Source: Nocardioides cavernaquae (GTDB lineage: Bacteria > Actinomycetota > Actinomycetes > Propionibacteriales > Nocardioidaceae). From it: a stretch of DNA of 64,000 nucleotides. The stretch is taken from assembly GCF_003600895.1 (NCBI RefSeq), contig NZ_QYRP01000002.1:3224001-3288000 (forward strand). The letters run 5' to 3'. Positions 49,520 to 58,015 of this stretch are shown here, piece by piece. The translations under genes and the position numbers were made by a program. Below the pieces are notes generated by a model. It saw nothing but the letters and a program-made list of their open reading frames with translations. It ran no database searches and had not been told where the DNA came from. How positions within the stretch are numbered: position 1 is the first letter of the stretch; each line of letters begins with the position of its first letter.

Positions 49520-50917
49520 ATGGCCCTCGCTCGGGAAGCCTCCCGCACCTCGTCATCGACCGACGCCCCGTCGCCGGTCGATCTGTCGCCGGTCGATCTG
49601 TCGCCGGTCGATCTGTCGTCGCGCGATCTGTCATCCGTCGAGGATCTGCGCGCACTGGTCGAGCAGCTCGCCGGCGTGGCCATCGCCCCGACCGACACCG
49701 AGGTGATCGCGCAGATCGAGGCGCTGGAGCGAGTGAAGGCCGCGTCTGCCGCAGCACAGGCTGTGCTCACCGTCGCGTTGGCCCAGTCGCGCGGCATGGT
49801 CCGCAGCGAGTCCGGGCGCCGGGCCGCGAGCCTCGGTTCGGAGATCGGACTCGCGCGCCGGTCGGGCCCCCACGCCGGGAGGCGGCAGCTCGAGCTGGCC
49901 GACGCCCTGCTCCACGACCTGCCCCACACTCTCGACGCCCTCGCCCGCGGAGACATCTCCGAGGAGCGCGCGGCGGTCATCGCAACCGAGACCCGCGACC
50001 TGGCACCTGAGCTGCGGCGCGAGGTCGACCGCACGCTCGACTCCTCCTTCGTCGCCCTCGGCGACACCCAGCTGCGCGATCTGGTGCGGCGGGTCGTCTA
50101 CCGGCTCGACGCCGAGGGTGCCGACGAGCGGTGGAGTCGCGCTCGCGAGCGTCGTCGGGTCACCGTGCGCAGTCTGGGTGACGGCACCTCGCGCGTTTCA
50201 GCGATCGTGGCCGAGGAGCACGCCGCAGCGATCGCTCGCGCGCTCGACAGGGCGGGCGACGAGGCGCGCAACGCCGGAGACGAGCGCAGTCGTGATCAGG
50301 TCAAGGCCGACACTGTGGTCAGGCGGATCACCGGGCTCGACACTGCTTCGCCAGTCCCGGTCGTGGTCGATCTGGTCGTGAGCGCAGAGACGCTCCTCGG
50401 CGACAGCGACGAGCCGGGCAGCATCCCGGGCCTCGGCGTGGTGCCTGCATCGATCTGCCGTTCCCTGACTGCACAGGCATCGGCTGCGGCGCGCGCGGAG
50501 CTGCGTCGCCTCTTCGCCGTCCCGGGCGACGGCGACCTGGTCGCGATGGACTCGCAGAGCAGACTCTTTCCACCTGCCCTGGCCGAGCTGATCCGTCTTC
50601 GTGACGGCAGCACCTGTCGAAGTCCGTGGTGCAGTGCACCGATCCGGCAGATCGACCACGTCACCCCCGCGCGTTCCGGCGGGCCGACCAGCGCCGACAA
50701 CGGGCAGGGACTCTGCGTGACCTGCAATCTCGTCAAGGAAGAGCCCGGCTGGCTGAGCTGGCCATCGACTTCTGACGGACCACACCAGGTCACGACGCTG
50801 ACCCCTGCCCACCACGTGCACGGCTCGACGTCGCCGCCGATGCCGGTTGCCACTGCTGCGCTGGCTGACGGCAGCCGCGCAGAGCTCTACCTGGCGCAGC
50901 TGATCCTCGCTGCCTGA
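49520..50917 (+). CDS. DUF222 / HNH endonuclease (13E12-type) under LexA control
   Basis: The 465-aa protein has a DUF222 region (about 45-330) and a C-terminal HNH nuclease motif with zinc-type cysteines: CRSPWCSAPIRQIDHVTPARSGG ... NGQGLCVTCNLVKEEPGW. Such 13E12-family genes are common, mobile and often repeated in actinobacteria. The N-terminus carries a five-unit SPVDL-type repeat. The gene has a canonical promoter with a LexA box in its spacer and appears leaderless, so it should be induced by DNA damage. Its cellular role is unknown. Confidence 0.93.
   Translation: MALAREASRTSSSTDAPSPVDLSPVDLSPVDLSSRDLSSVEDLRALVEQLAGVAIAPTDTEVIAQIEALERVKAASAAAQAVLTVALAQSRGMVRSESGRRAASLGSEIGLARRSGPHAGRRQLELADALLHDLPHTLDALARGDISEERAAVIATETRDLAPELRREVDRTLDSSFVALGDTQLRDLVRRVVYRLDAEGADERWSRARERRRVTVRSLGDGTSRVSAIVAEEHAAAIARALDRAGDEARNAGDERSRDQVKADTVVRRITGLDTASPVPVVVDLVVSAETLLGDSDEPGSIPGLGVVPASICRSLTAQASAAARAELRRLFAVPGDGDLVAMDSQSRLFPPALAELIRLRDGSTCRSPWCSAPIRQIDHVTPARSGGPTSADNGQGLCVTCNLVKEEPGWLSWPSTSDGPHQVTTLTPAHHVHGSTSPPMPVATAALADGSRAELYLAQLILAA
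49570..49644 (+). repeat. 15-bp tandem repeat in the N-terminus of the DUF222/HNH gene
   Basis: Three perfect copies of GTCGCCGGTCGATCT (49570-49614) are followed by two degenerate copies (49615-49644). They encode the run SPVDL-SPVDL-SPVDL-SSRDL-SSVED. All are 15 bp, so copy changes keep the frame. Confidence 0.85.
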
Positions 50918-50918
50918 C

Positions 50919-51176
50919 TCAGGCGTGCAGCGACATCGGGCCGTAGACCTCGCGGTCGTCCTCGAAGAGGGTCACGGCGTCGACGCCGGCCTCGGCGAGC
51001 TCGGGCCAGAACTCCCCCACCCACGACTCGGCATCAGCCTGGCTCGGGAACGTCTGCCCGGCGAGGTCGTCGGGCACGCTCACCTCGGCACCAGTCGAGT
51101 CCTCGAGGCGCCAGCGCCACGGCTGCGGCTCGGGAGTAGCGGGGCGGAACGTCGGCGGCTGGTCGGGCAACGTCAT
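50919..51176 (-). CDS. Small conserved actinobacterial protein of unknown function
   Basis: The 85-aa acidic protein starts at an ATG at 51176. It has a Pro-rich lead (PPTFRPATPEPQPW) and a compact alpha/beta part (WRLEDSTGAEV, FPSQADAESWVGEFWPELAEAGVDAVTLFEDDREVYGPMSL). The spacing and composition resemble a conserved single-domain actinobacterial family, but I cannot name it. It is convergent with the HNH gene (1 bp gap) and divergent from cobU, with which it shares a 34-bp gap. Confidence 0.72.
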   Translation of the reverse strand: MTLPDQPPTFRPATPEPQPWRWRLEDSTGAEVSVPDDLAGQTFPSQADAESWVGEFWPELAEAGVDAVTLFEDDREVYGPMSLHA

Positions 51177-51210
51177 GGCACCCAGCGTAGGGCGCGGTAG
51201 GTTCTGCGGC

Positions 51211-51741
51211 GTGCTGACCCTCGTCATCGGCGGAGCCCGATCCGGCAAGTCGCGGTACGCCGAAGGGCTGCTGCGCGATCGGACCGACGTCACCTACGTG
51301 GCAACCGGGTATCCGGGCGATGCCGACGACGCTGCCTGGGCCGAGCGCGTGCGGGTCCACCAGGAGCGCCGGCCGGTTTCGTGGGGCTCGATCGAGACTC
51401 TCGACGTGGCACGGATGGCATCCGAGCCCGGTGGGCCGTTGCTCGTCGACTGCCTGACCCTCTGGCTCACCAGGATCATGGACGGCCACGACTGCTGGAG
51501 CGACGAGGGCTGGGCCCGCAACCAGGCCGGGTTCCGTCTCGAGGTCGCTGACTTCGTCGACACGCTCGCGCACGCCGGTCGCGATGTCGTCCTCGTGACG
51601 AACGAGGTCGGCCAGGGCGTGATCCCGGCCGACCCCGGCACCCGGCGTTTCGTCGACGAGATGGGCGCCCTCAACGCCGCCGTCGCGGCCGTCGCCAACG
51701 ACGTGGTCTGGTGCGTGGCTGGACGGACGGTCCGCCTGTGA
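51211..51741 (+). CDS. cobU: Adenosylcobinamide kinase / guanylyltransferase
   Basis: The 176-aa bifunctional enzyme phosphorylates adenosylcobinamide and attaches GMP, in the nucleotide-loop assembly of cobalamin. Walker A GGARSGKS is at 7-14, with YVATGYPGDADDAAWAERVRVHQERRP (the active-site His region), VDCLTLWLT and LVTNEVGQGVIP. The start is the GTG at 51211. It overlaps cobS by 4 bp. cobT is absent from this window, and no cobalamin riboswitch fits in the 34-bp upstream gap. Confidence 0.95.
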   Translation: MLTLVIGGARSGKSRYAEGLLRDRTDVTYVATGYPGDADDAAWAERVRVHQERRPVSWGSIETLDVARMASEPGGPLLVDCLTLWLTRIMDGHDCWSDEGWARNQAGFRLEVADFVDTLAHAGRDVVLVTNEVGQGVIPADPGTRRFVDEMGALNAAVAAVANDVVWCVAGRTVRL

Positions 51742-52559
51742 GGCTCCTGCCCGACTCGCTGCGGCTGGCCTTCGGCACGTTGACGATCCTCCCCGTGAAG
51801 CCCCCGACCCGCGTCGACCGCGACACCGCGGGCTGGGCGATGACCTTCGCGCCCCTCGTCGGCCTGGTCCTCGCGACCCTGCTCGGAGTGCCACTGTGGC
51901 TGCTCTCCCACGCTGGCGCGGGGTCGCCGTTTCTCCTTGCTGCGTTGACGATCGGCGCCCTTGCCTGGCTGACCCGTGCCATGCATCTCGATGGCCTCGC
52001 CGATGTTGCGGACGGACTGGGCTCCGGTCGCCGCGGCGAGGACGCCCTCGCGATCATGAAGAAGTCCGACATCGGACCGTTCGGTGTCGCCACGCTGCTG
52101 CTGGTCCTGCTGATCCAGGTCACCGCCCTCGCCACCTGCATCGGCGCCGGCTACGGGGTGCTCGCACTCGTGGGTGCGCTGGTCGTCAGCCGGCTGGCGC
52201 TGGTGGAGCTCTGCCGCCCCTCCTATCCAGCCGCACGTGCCGATGGCCTCGGCTCGGTTGTCGCTGGCAGCGTGCCGCACCCCCGCGCCGCTTCGGTCTA
52301 CTTCGTAACCCTGTCCTGGCTGCCCCTCATGGCCCTCGGACTCGTGCGTCTCGGATGGGCCAACCTGCCGGCGGGCTGGACGACATCGGGCACGTCGTAC
52401 CTGACGTGGCTCGCCGTCGTGCTCCCTGCGCTGGCGACCGGCCCACTCTTCGCCCGCCACGCCATGCGCCGCTTCGGCGGGGTCACCGGGGATGTCTACG
52501 GAGCAACCATCGAGGTCGCGTTCACCAGCGTGCTCGTCACGCTCGCCTTCGTCGCCTGA
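51738..52559 (+). CDS. cobS: Adenosylcobinamide-GDP ribazoletransferase (cobalamin synthase)
   Basis: The 273-aa membrane enzyme joins alpha-ribazole (phosphate) to adenosylcobinamide-GDP in the last step of cobalamin assembly. The family motif HLDGLADVADGLGSG, followed by ALAIMKKSDIGPFGV, carries the metal-binding acidic residues. About seven hydrophobic segments follow. The GTG at 51738 overlaps the cobU stop. It converges with gcvT across 37 bp, in which only a weak stem is seen. Confidence 0.95.
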   Translation: MRLLPDSLRLAFGTLTILPVKPPTRVDRDTAGWAMTFAPLVGLVLATLLGVPLWLLSHAGAGSPFLLAALTIGALAWLTRAMHLDGLADVADGLGSGRRGEDALAIMKKSDIGPFGVATLLLVLLIQVTALATCIGAGYGVLALVGALVVSRLALVELCRPSYPAARADGLGSVVAGSVPHPRAASVYFVTLSWLPLMALGLVRLGWANLPAGWTTSGTSYLTWLAVVLPALATGPLFARHAMRRFGGVTGDVYGATIEVAFTSVLVTLAFVA

Positions 52560-52596
52560 CCCCGGCAGCGCGAAGCAGCCTCTGTTCGGGGCGAGA

Positions 52597-53718
52597 TCAG
52601 CTCTCGCGCACGCTCGTGTCGACGAACGGGGGCTTCACGACGGTGAAGATCTCCTGGCGGCCGCGGATGTCGACGCGGACCTCCTGCCCCTCCTCGATCG
52701 TCGAAGCCAGCAGGGCCAGGCCGATGCCCTTCTTCAGCGTCGGCGAGAAGGTGCCGGAAGTGATCTCGCCGAGCGGCACGTCAGCAGCCAGGTGGACGCT
52801 CATGTGCGAACGCGGGATGCCCCGACCGACGGCGACGAGGCCGCGCAGGGTGCGCTTGGGGCCGGCCTCCTTCTCGGCAACGAGCACGTCGCGGCCCCAG
52901 AACGCAGGCTTCTTCCAGCCGACAGCCCAGCCGACACGACCCTCGTTGGGAGTGACGGTCGGCGAGATGTCCTGGCCGTGCAGCGGGTAGCCCATCTCGG
53001 TGCGCAGGGTGTCGCGGGCACCGAGGCCACACGCCACGATCCCGAACTCCTCGCCGGCAGCCATCAGCGCGTCCCACACTGCCGGAGCAGCAGCGTTCGC
53101 GACGATCAGCTCATAGCCGCGCTCGCCGGTGTAGCCGGTGCGGCACACGACAACACCCGTCCCGGAGTCCAGCAGATCGGGAAGGGCGGCCTCGACGAAG
53201 GACATGTAGTCGTGCCCCGTCGGCAGTCCGGCCTTCTCGAGCGTCTCGTCCGCCTTCGGACCCTGCACGGCCAGGACCGCGTAGTCGCGGTGGTGGTTGA
53301 CCACCTTCACGCCCTCGGGCGCCGACGCCTGGAGGCGGCGTACGACCTCGGTGGTGTTGGCGGCGTTCGGCACCAGGAGGACGTGCTCGTCGTCCTGGTA
53401 GTACGCGATGAGGTCGTCGACGATGCCGCCGGTCTCCTCGTCGCAGCACAGCGTGTACTGCGCCTGGCCCGGTCCGATGCGGCCCAGGTCGTTGGTCAGC
53501 GTCGCATTGACGTACGCCGCGGCACCAGGGCCGCTGACCATCGCCTTGCCGAGGTGGCTGACGTCGAAGATGCCGACGCGCTCGCGCACGGACGTGTGCT
53601 CCTCGACCACACCGCCGGGGTACTGCAACGGCATGGACCAGCCGCCGAACTCCGAGAACTTGGCCCCGAGAGCAACGTGACGGTCATGAAGCGGCGAAGT
53701 GAGCAGGTCGTCGGTCAT
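52597..53718 (-). CDS. gcvT: Aminomethyltransferase (glycine cleavage T protein)
   Basis: The 373-aa protein transfers the methylene unit from H-protein-bound aminomethyl-lipoate to tetrahydrofolate. Motifs seen are FSEFGGWSMPLQYPGGVVEEH, VGIFDVSHLGKAMVSGPGA, the central CRTGYTGERGYELIV, and GLGARDTLRTEMGYPLHGQD with its folate-site Asp region. The start is the ATG at 53718; an upstream in-frame start at 53748 would run into the 44-bp divergent gap to pepA. The position next to lipoate genes suits its lipoylated partner. Confidence 0.95.
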   Translation of the reverse strand: MTDDLLTSPLHDRHVALGAKFSEFGGWSMPLQYPGGVVEEHTSVRERVGIFDVSHLGKAMVSGPGAAAYVNATLTNDLGRIGPGQAQYTLCCDEETGGIVDDLIAYYQDDEHVLLVPNAANTTEVVRRLQASAPEGVKVVNHHRDYAVLAVQGPKADETLEKAGLPTGHDYMSFVEAALPDLLDSGTGVVVCRTGYTGERGYELIVANAAAPAVWDALMAAGEEFGIVACGLGARDTLRTEMGYPLHGQDISPTVTPNEGRVGWAVGWKKPAFWGRDVLVAEKEAGPKRTLRGLVAVGRGIPRSHMSVHLAADVPLGEITSGTFSPTLKKGIGLALLASTIEEGQEVRVDIRGRQEIFTVVKPPFVDTSVRES

Positions 53719-53762
53719 GGCACCAGAACCTACAACCAGATCCGCCAACTACAGTTCGACGG

Positions 53763-55268
53763 GTGACGACGTACATCCTCCGCAATGCCAGCCCCGCGAA
53801 GACCCGAGTGGACGCGGTGGTGGTCGGCGTCGTCAGCACGGACAAGGGCCCCGAGCTCGCACCCGGTGGCGGAGACGTCGCGGAAGCCTGGGGCCGCAAG
53901 CTCCGCCCCCTCCTCAGCACTCTCGGGGTCACCGGCAAGGCCGGCGAGACCGCCAAGATCCCGACAGGTGGCGTGATCGGCTCGCCGCTGCTCGTGCTGG
54001 TCGGCCTCGGCCCGACGAGCAAGCTCTCCCCCTCCGTCGTACGCCGCGCGGCCGGCGCCGCCGCCCGCGCCGTGTCGAACGCCGCGTCCGTCGGGCTGGC
54101 ACTGCCCGCCGACTCCCCCGAGCTGGTCCGCGCGGTCACCGAGGGGCACATGCTCGGCAGCTACACGTTCGGTCGCTACAAGAAGGAGACCGCCGCGAAG
54201 CCCGACGAGGCTCCCGAGGTCGTCATCCTGAGTGCCGTCGCTCGCCAGAAGGACGCGGTCGCCGCCTTCGAGCGGGCCAAGGTCCTGGCTGCGGCGACGA
54301 TCCGCGTGCGCGACTGGGTGAACACCCCCGCCAACGACCTGAACCCCGGCACGTTCGCCGCCGAGATCGTCGCCATGCACCACGCCGCGACATCAGCCAA
54401 GGGTGCACCCGCGATCGGCATCGAGGTCTGGGACGAGCAGCGCCTTGCCACCGAGCGGTGCGGAGGCATCCTCGCGGTCGGCAGCGGCTCCGCGACTCCT
54501 CCGCGGCTGGTCAAGCTGACCTGGGAGCCCGAAGGTGCCACGAAGCACATCGCCCTGGTGGGCAAGGGCATCACCTATGACACCGGCGGCTACTGGATCA
54601 AGCCGTCCAGCTCCATGGCCACGATGAAGGAGGACATGGCCGGCGCGGCCACGGTCATCTCCGCCCTCGTCGCGATCGCAGAGCTGGGCCTGCCGGTCCG
54701 CGTGACCGCGTGGGCGCCCCTGGCCGAGAACATGATCAGCGGTTCCGCCATGCGCCCCGGCGACGTCATGACTGCCCGCAACGGCACGACTGTCGAGATC
54801 GTCAACACAGATGCCGAGGGCCGCCTGGTGCTCTGTGACGCGCTCGCCCTCGCTGCCGAGGAGGAGCCGGACGCGATCGTCGACATCGCCACGCTGACCG
54901 GAGCGATGGTGGTCGCGCTCGGCGACAAGATGGCAGGGGTCATCGGAGACGACAGCGTGGTCGCCGACCTGGTCGCCGCCTCCGAGGTCGCCGGCGAGGC
55001 GCTGTGGCGCATGCCGATCCCCGACGAGATGTCCGAGCGGGTCCGCTCGAGCAAGGTCGCAGACATCACCCACTACGACGGCGTCCGGTGGGGCGGCGCG
55101 CTCTTCGCCGCGGCGTACCTGCGCGAGTTCACCGGCGGCCTCCCGTGGGGCCACCTCGACATCGCGGGTCCGGCCTTCAGCACCGGCGGACCGCAGGGGC
55201 ACCTCACGTCTGGCGGGTCCGGGTTCGGTCTGGCGACGCTCGTGGACTACGTCGACTCACTCGCCTGA
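53763..55268 (+). CDS. pepA: Leucyl aminopeptidase (M17 family)
   Basis: The 501-aa cytosolic aminopeptidase has the two-metal active site of M17: GKGITYDTGGYWIKPS with the metal-ligand Lys/Asp near 267-272, MKEDMAGAA, and NTDAEGRLVLCDAL (near 348-360). The N-terminal half is the regulatory macro-like domain. The start is the GTG at 53763, 44 bp from divergent gcvT. It may work in peptide turnover; the mycobacterial pepB gene occupies the same place. Confidence 0.96.
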   Translation: MTTYILRNASPAKTRVDAVVVGVVSTDKGPELAPGGGDVAEAWGRKLRPLLSTLGVTGKAGETAKIPTGGVIGSPLLVLVGLGPTSKLSPSVVRRAAGAAARAVSNAASVGLALPADSPELVRAVTEGHMLGSYTFGRYKKETAAKPDEAPEVVILSAVARQKDAVAAFERAKVLAAATIRVRDWVNTPANDLNPGTFAAEIVAMHHAATSAKGAPAIGIEVWDEQRLATERCGGILAVGSGSATPPRLVKLTWEPEGATKHIALVGKGITYDTGGYWIKPSSSMATMKEDMAGAATVISALVAIAELGLPVRVTAWAPLAENMISGSAMRPGDVMTARNGTTVEIVNTDAEGRLVLCDALALAAEEEPDAIVDIATLTGAMVVALGDKMAGVIGDDSVVADLVAASEVAGEALWRMPIPDEMSERVRSSKVADITHYDGVRWGGALFAAAYLREFTGGLPWGHLDIAGPAFSTGGPQGHLTSGGSGFGLATLVDYVDSLA

Positions 55269-55270
55269 GC

Positions 55271-55558
55271 TCACTCGCCGGAAAGCTGGCGCCTGTTCCA
55301 CTCGCGCATGCGCTTCGGGATGCCGACGACGGCAGCGTCGTACGACGGAACGCGGTGCTTGTTGGCGAACTTGTGCGCCCATTCGACGGACGGCACACGG
55401 CGCCGCGTCCACTCGCCGTCGTGGGCGACGAGGAGCAGCGTGACATCGGCAACCGCAGTGCGGGGCTCGACGAATCCCTCGACTCCGCGGCGGGTGCGGA
55501 TGAACTCGAGGAGGTGCTCCTCCCCTTCGGAGCCCCTACTTGCGCGTAACCATCCCAT
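55271..55558 (-). CDS. Small conserved protein of unknown function (95 aa)
   Basis: The real start is the ATG at 55558, giving 95 residues: MGWLRASRGSEGEEHLLEF, then RRGVEGFVEPRTAVADVTLLLVAHDGEWTRRRV, HKFANKHRVPSYDAAVVGIP and a basic end. The pattern resembles a conserved actinobacterial family sometimes mislabelled an oxidoreductase; I see no catalytic motif. Codon 4 is TTA, rare in DNA of this composition. It converges with pepA (2-bp gap) and diverges from sucB. The much longer antisense reading upstream through sucB is an artefact. Confidence 0.75.
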   Translation of the reverse strand: MGWLRASRGSEGEEHLLEFIRTRRGVEGFVEPRTAVADVTLLLVAHDGEWTRRRVPSVEWAHKFANKHRVPSYDAAVVGIPKRMREWNRRQLSGE

Positions 55559-55676
55559 GCCATGAGTGTGTCTCAGGGCTGGTGACAGCCATGAGGCTCT
55601 TAGTGCAAAGATGGTCCCCGCACTGGGGTACCCCACGCGCGCGCAGGCCTGAAGACCGAAATCGCAAAGGACGCAC

Positions 55677-57749
55677 ATGGCCACCGAAGTCACCCTGCCG
55701 GCCCTCGGAGAGTCTGTCACCGAGGGCACCATCACCCGCTGGCTCAAGCAGGTCGGTGACACCGTGGCGGTCGATGAGCCGTTGCTCGAGGTGTCCACGG
55801 ACAAGGTCGACACCGAGATCCCCTCTCCCGTCGCCGGCGTGCTGCTCGAGGTGAAGGCCACCGAGGACGAGACCGTCGAGATCGGCGCAGTGCTCGCCGT
55901 GATCGGCGCTGCTGACGAGGCCGGTTCGGCTCCGGCGGCCGCTGCCCCCGCAGCCCCGGTCGAGGAGGCGCCCGCCGCCCCCGCACCCGCTCCTGTCGCC
56001 GAGGCGCCCGCCGCCCCGGCCGCCCCCGCCGCTCCGGCTTCCGGCACCCCGGTCCTCCTGCCCGCCCTGGGCGAGTCCGTCACCGAAGGCACCGTCACCC
56101 GCTGGCTCAAGAACGTCGGCGACACCGTTGCAGTCGACGAGCCCCTCCTCGAGGTCTCCACCGACAAGGTCGACACCGAGATCCCCTCACCCGTCGCCGG
56201 CACCCTCCTCGAGATCAACGTCGCCACCGACGAAACCGTCGAGATCGGCGCCCAGCTCGCCATCGTCGGCTCCGGCACCCCCGCCGCCGCACCGGCAGCC
56301 CCGGCAGCCCCGGCAGCCCCGGAGGCTCCCGCAGCTCCGGCAGCTCCTGCGGCCGAGGCACCCGCCGCACCCGCCGCGCCTCCTGCTCCGGCCGCGCCTG
56401 CTGCGCCCGCTTCCGGCACCCCGGTCCTCCTGCCCGCCCTGGGCGAGTCCGTCACCGAAGGCACCGTCACCCGCTGGCTCAAGAACGTCGGCGACACCGT
56501 TGCAGTCGACGAGCCCCTCCTCGAGGTCTCCACCGACAAGGTCGACACCGAGATCCCCTCACCCGTCGCCGGCACCCTCCTCGAGATCAACGTCGCCACC
56601 GACGAAACCGTCGAGATCGGCGCCCAGCTCGCCATCGTCGGCTCCGGCACCCCCGCCGCCGCCGCGCCTGCCGCTGAAGCCCCCGCCGCTCCGCCTGCAC
56701 CGGCCCCCGCTGCACCGGCCCCGGCTCCCGCTGCTCCGGCTCCCGCTGCTCCGGCTCCCGCTGCTCCGGCTCCCGCTGCTCCGGCTCCCGCTGCTCCGGC
56801 TCCCGCTGCTCCGGCTCCGGCTGCACCGAGCGCCCCCGGTGGAGACACCGGCTACGTCACGCCCCTCGTCCGCAAGCTCGCCGTCCAGCACGGCGTCGAC
56901 CTGACCTCCATCAAGGGCAGCGGCGTCGGCGGCCGCATCCGCAAGCAGGACGTCATCGACGCCTCGAAGGCCAAGGAGGCTCCGGCCGCCGCAGCTCCGG
57001 CAGCTGCAGCCGCGCCCGCAGCTGCCACCCCGTCCCCGCTGCGCGGCACGACCGAGAAGGTCAGCCGCCTGCGCAAGGTCATCGCGGAGCGCATGGTCGA
57101 GTCGCTGCAGACCTCTGCACAGCTGACCCAGGTCATGGAGGTCGACGTCACCGCGATCGCCCGGATGCGCGAGGACAAGAAGGCCGACTTCCTGGCCCGC
57201 GAGGGCGTCAAGCTGACGTACCTGCCGTTCTTCGCCAAGGCAGCGGTCGACGCGCTCAAGCACCACCCCAAGCTGAACGCCAACTTCAACGCCGAGGCCG
57301 GCGAGGTCACCTACTTCGACACCGAGAACGTCGCGTTCGCGGTGGACACCCCGAAGGGCCTTCTGACCCCGGTCGTCAAGCAGGCCGGCGACCTCTCGAT
57401 CGCGGGCCTCGCGAAGAAGATCGCGGATGTCGCCGAGCGCACCCGCACCAACAAGATCACTCCTGACGACCTGTCGGGTGGCACCTTCACGATCACCAAC
57501 CTCGGCAGCTTCGGAGCGCTCTTCGACACGCCGATCATCAACCAGCCGCAGGTCGCGATCCTCGGCCCCGGTGCCGTGGTGAAGCGTGCGGTCGTGATCG
57601 ACGACCCCGAGACCGGCGAGTCGCTGGCGGTTCGCAGCATGGTCTACCTGGCCCTGACCTACGACCACCGCCTGGTCGACGGCGCCGACGCCGGCCGGTT
57701 CCTCAAGGACGTCAAGGAGCGCCTCGAGGCGGCCCAGTTCGAGGTCTGA
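55677..57749 (+). CDS. sucB: Dihydrolipoamide acyltransferase E2 with three lipoyl domains (SucB/DlaT)
   Basis: The 690-aa E2 core of the 2-oxoglutarate (and probably pyruvate) dehydrogenase complex carries three lipoyl domains with lipoylation sites DKVDTE at Lys43, Lys164 and Lys288, an Ala/Pro linker (about 333-390), an E3/E1-binding domain (about 392-428; [16 protein letters not shown]) and the catalytic domain (about 460-690; DHRLVDG near 662-668). The 254-bp stretches 56037-56290 and 56409-56662 encode lipoyl domains 2 and 3 and are identical in DNA. The start ATG at 55677 follows an AAAGGACG ribosome-binding stretch. lipB, which supplies the octanoyl group, lies downstream. Confidence 0.96.
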   Translation: MATEVTLPALGESVTEGTITRWLKQVGDTVAVDEPLLEVSTDKVDTEIPSPVAGVLLEVKATEDETVEIGAVLAVIGAADEAGSAPAAAAPAAPVEEAPAAPAPAPVAEAPAAPAAPAAPASGTPVLLPALGESVTEGTVTRWLKNVGDTVAVDEPLLEVSTDKVDTEIPSPVAGTLLEINVATDETVEIGAQLAIVGSGTPAAAPAAPAAPAAPEAPAAPAAPAAEAPAAPAAPPAPAAPAAPASGTPVLLPALGESVTEGTVTRWLKNVGDTVAVDEPLLEVSTDKVDTEIPSPVAGTLLEINVATDETVEIGAQLAIVGSGTPAAAAPAAEAPAAPPAPAPAAPAPAPAAPAPAAPAPAAPAPAAPAPAAPAPAAPAPAAPSAPGGDTGYVTPLVRKLAVQHGVDLTSIKGSGVGGRIRKQDVIDASKAKEAPAAAAPAAAAAPAAATPSPLRGTTEKVSRLRKVIAERMVESLQTSAQLTQVMEVDVTAIARMREDKKADFLAREGVKLTYLPFFAKAAVDALKHHPKLNANFNAEAGEVTYFDTENVAFAVDTPKGLLTPVVKQAGDLSIAGLAKKIADVAERTRTNKITPDDLSGGTFTITNLGSFGALFDTPIINQPQVAILGPGAVVKRAVVIDDPETGESLAVRSMVYLALTYDHRLVDGADAGRFLKDVKERLEAAQFEV
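56037..56290 (+). repeat. Perfect 254-bp direct repeat, copy 1 (second lipoyl domain of sucB)
   Basis: This copy is identical, base for base by eye, to 56409-56662. The copies are 372 bp apart (124 codons, in frame). It encodes the whole lipoyl domain including the DKVDTE lysine. Confidence 0.97.
56409..56662 (+). repeat. Perfect 254-bp direct repeat, copy 2 (third lipoyl domain of sucB)
   Basis: This copy is identical to 56037-56290. The bases flanking both ends differ, so the copy borders are sharp. The first lipoyl domain of the gene is clearly different in DNA. Confidence 0.97.
56724..56813 (+). repeat. 15-bp tandem repeat in the Ala-Pro linker of sucB
   Basis: Six perfect tandem copies of GCTCCCGCTGCTCCG encode APAAP units of the flexible linker before the E3-binding domain. 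The unit is a multiple of three, so copy changes alter linker length in frame. Confidence 0.95.
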
Positions 57750-57769
57750 TCTCGAGCGCTGACAGCGTT

Positions 57770-57808
57770 GAAACGGCGCCTGCATCCTCTGGATGTGGGC
57801 GCCGTTTC
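57770..57808 (+). terminator. Terminator hairpin after sucB
   Basis: The outer arms GAAACGGCGCC and GGCGCCGTTTC (11 bp) enclose an inner CATCC-TCT-GGATG stem, giving a nearly continuous 18-bp hairpin with a three-base loop. It starts 20 bp after the sucB stop and is followed by a short T-rich patch (ATTTCT). Confidence 0.85.
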
Positions 57809-57916
57809 GCATTTCTGAGCGGGGGATTTCGCGGGCCCGAAAAAAAGCGCTGGGAAATCTCCCCACGGGCAGGTGATCAACGCCACAGTAGGCGTCAAGC
57901 GTCACATTGCGGTTGC

Positions 57917-57945
57917 TTGACCGGCCTCGCGCCGAACCATAGTTT
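57917..57945 (+). promoter_or_regulatory. Probable promoter of the membrane-protein/SDR/monooxygenase operon
   Basis: TTGACC (57917-57922) and TAGTTT (57940-57945, fitting TAnnnT) are separated by 17 bp. They lie about 70 bp before the ATG at 58016. Confidence 0.5.
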
Positions 57946-58015
57946 CACTGCGACGTCGTGTCGCACATGATCTGCGGGACTATCCCTGAAGTTGGCAAGA
58001 GAAGGAGGGCTGCAC

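Larger units (their letters stand above)
57750..58015 (+). other. Intergenic region between sucB and the inserted membrane-protein operon
   Basis: The 266-bp gap contains the sucB terminator (57770-57808), a likely promoter (57917-57945) and the Shine-Dalgarno sequence AAGGAGG (58002-58008). No coding frame or repeat was seen in the rest. Confidence 0.6.

Noticed and set aside
51177..51210. Cobalamin riboswitch before cobU
   Set aside because: The gap is only 34 bp and has no B12-box-like sequence.
52560..52591. CCCCG/CGGGG inverted repeat between cobS and gcvT
   Set aside because: Only five paired bases with a 22-base loop; too weak to call a terminator.
55559..56848. Ala/Gly-rich PE_PGRS-like protein on the minus strand
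   Set aside because: The GAAGAG-like repeats are the reverse reading of the Ala-Pro linkers and lipoyl repeats of sucB. Only the last 95 codons of that frame (55271-55558) are a plausible gene.
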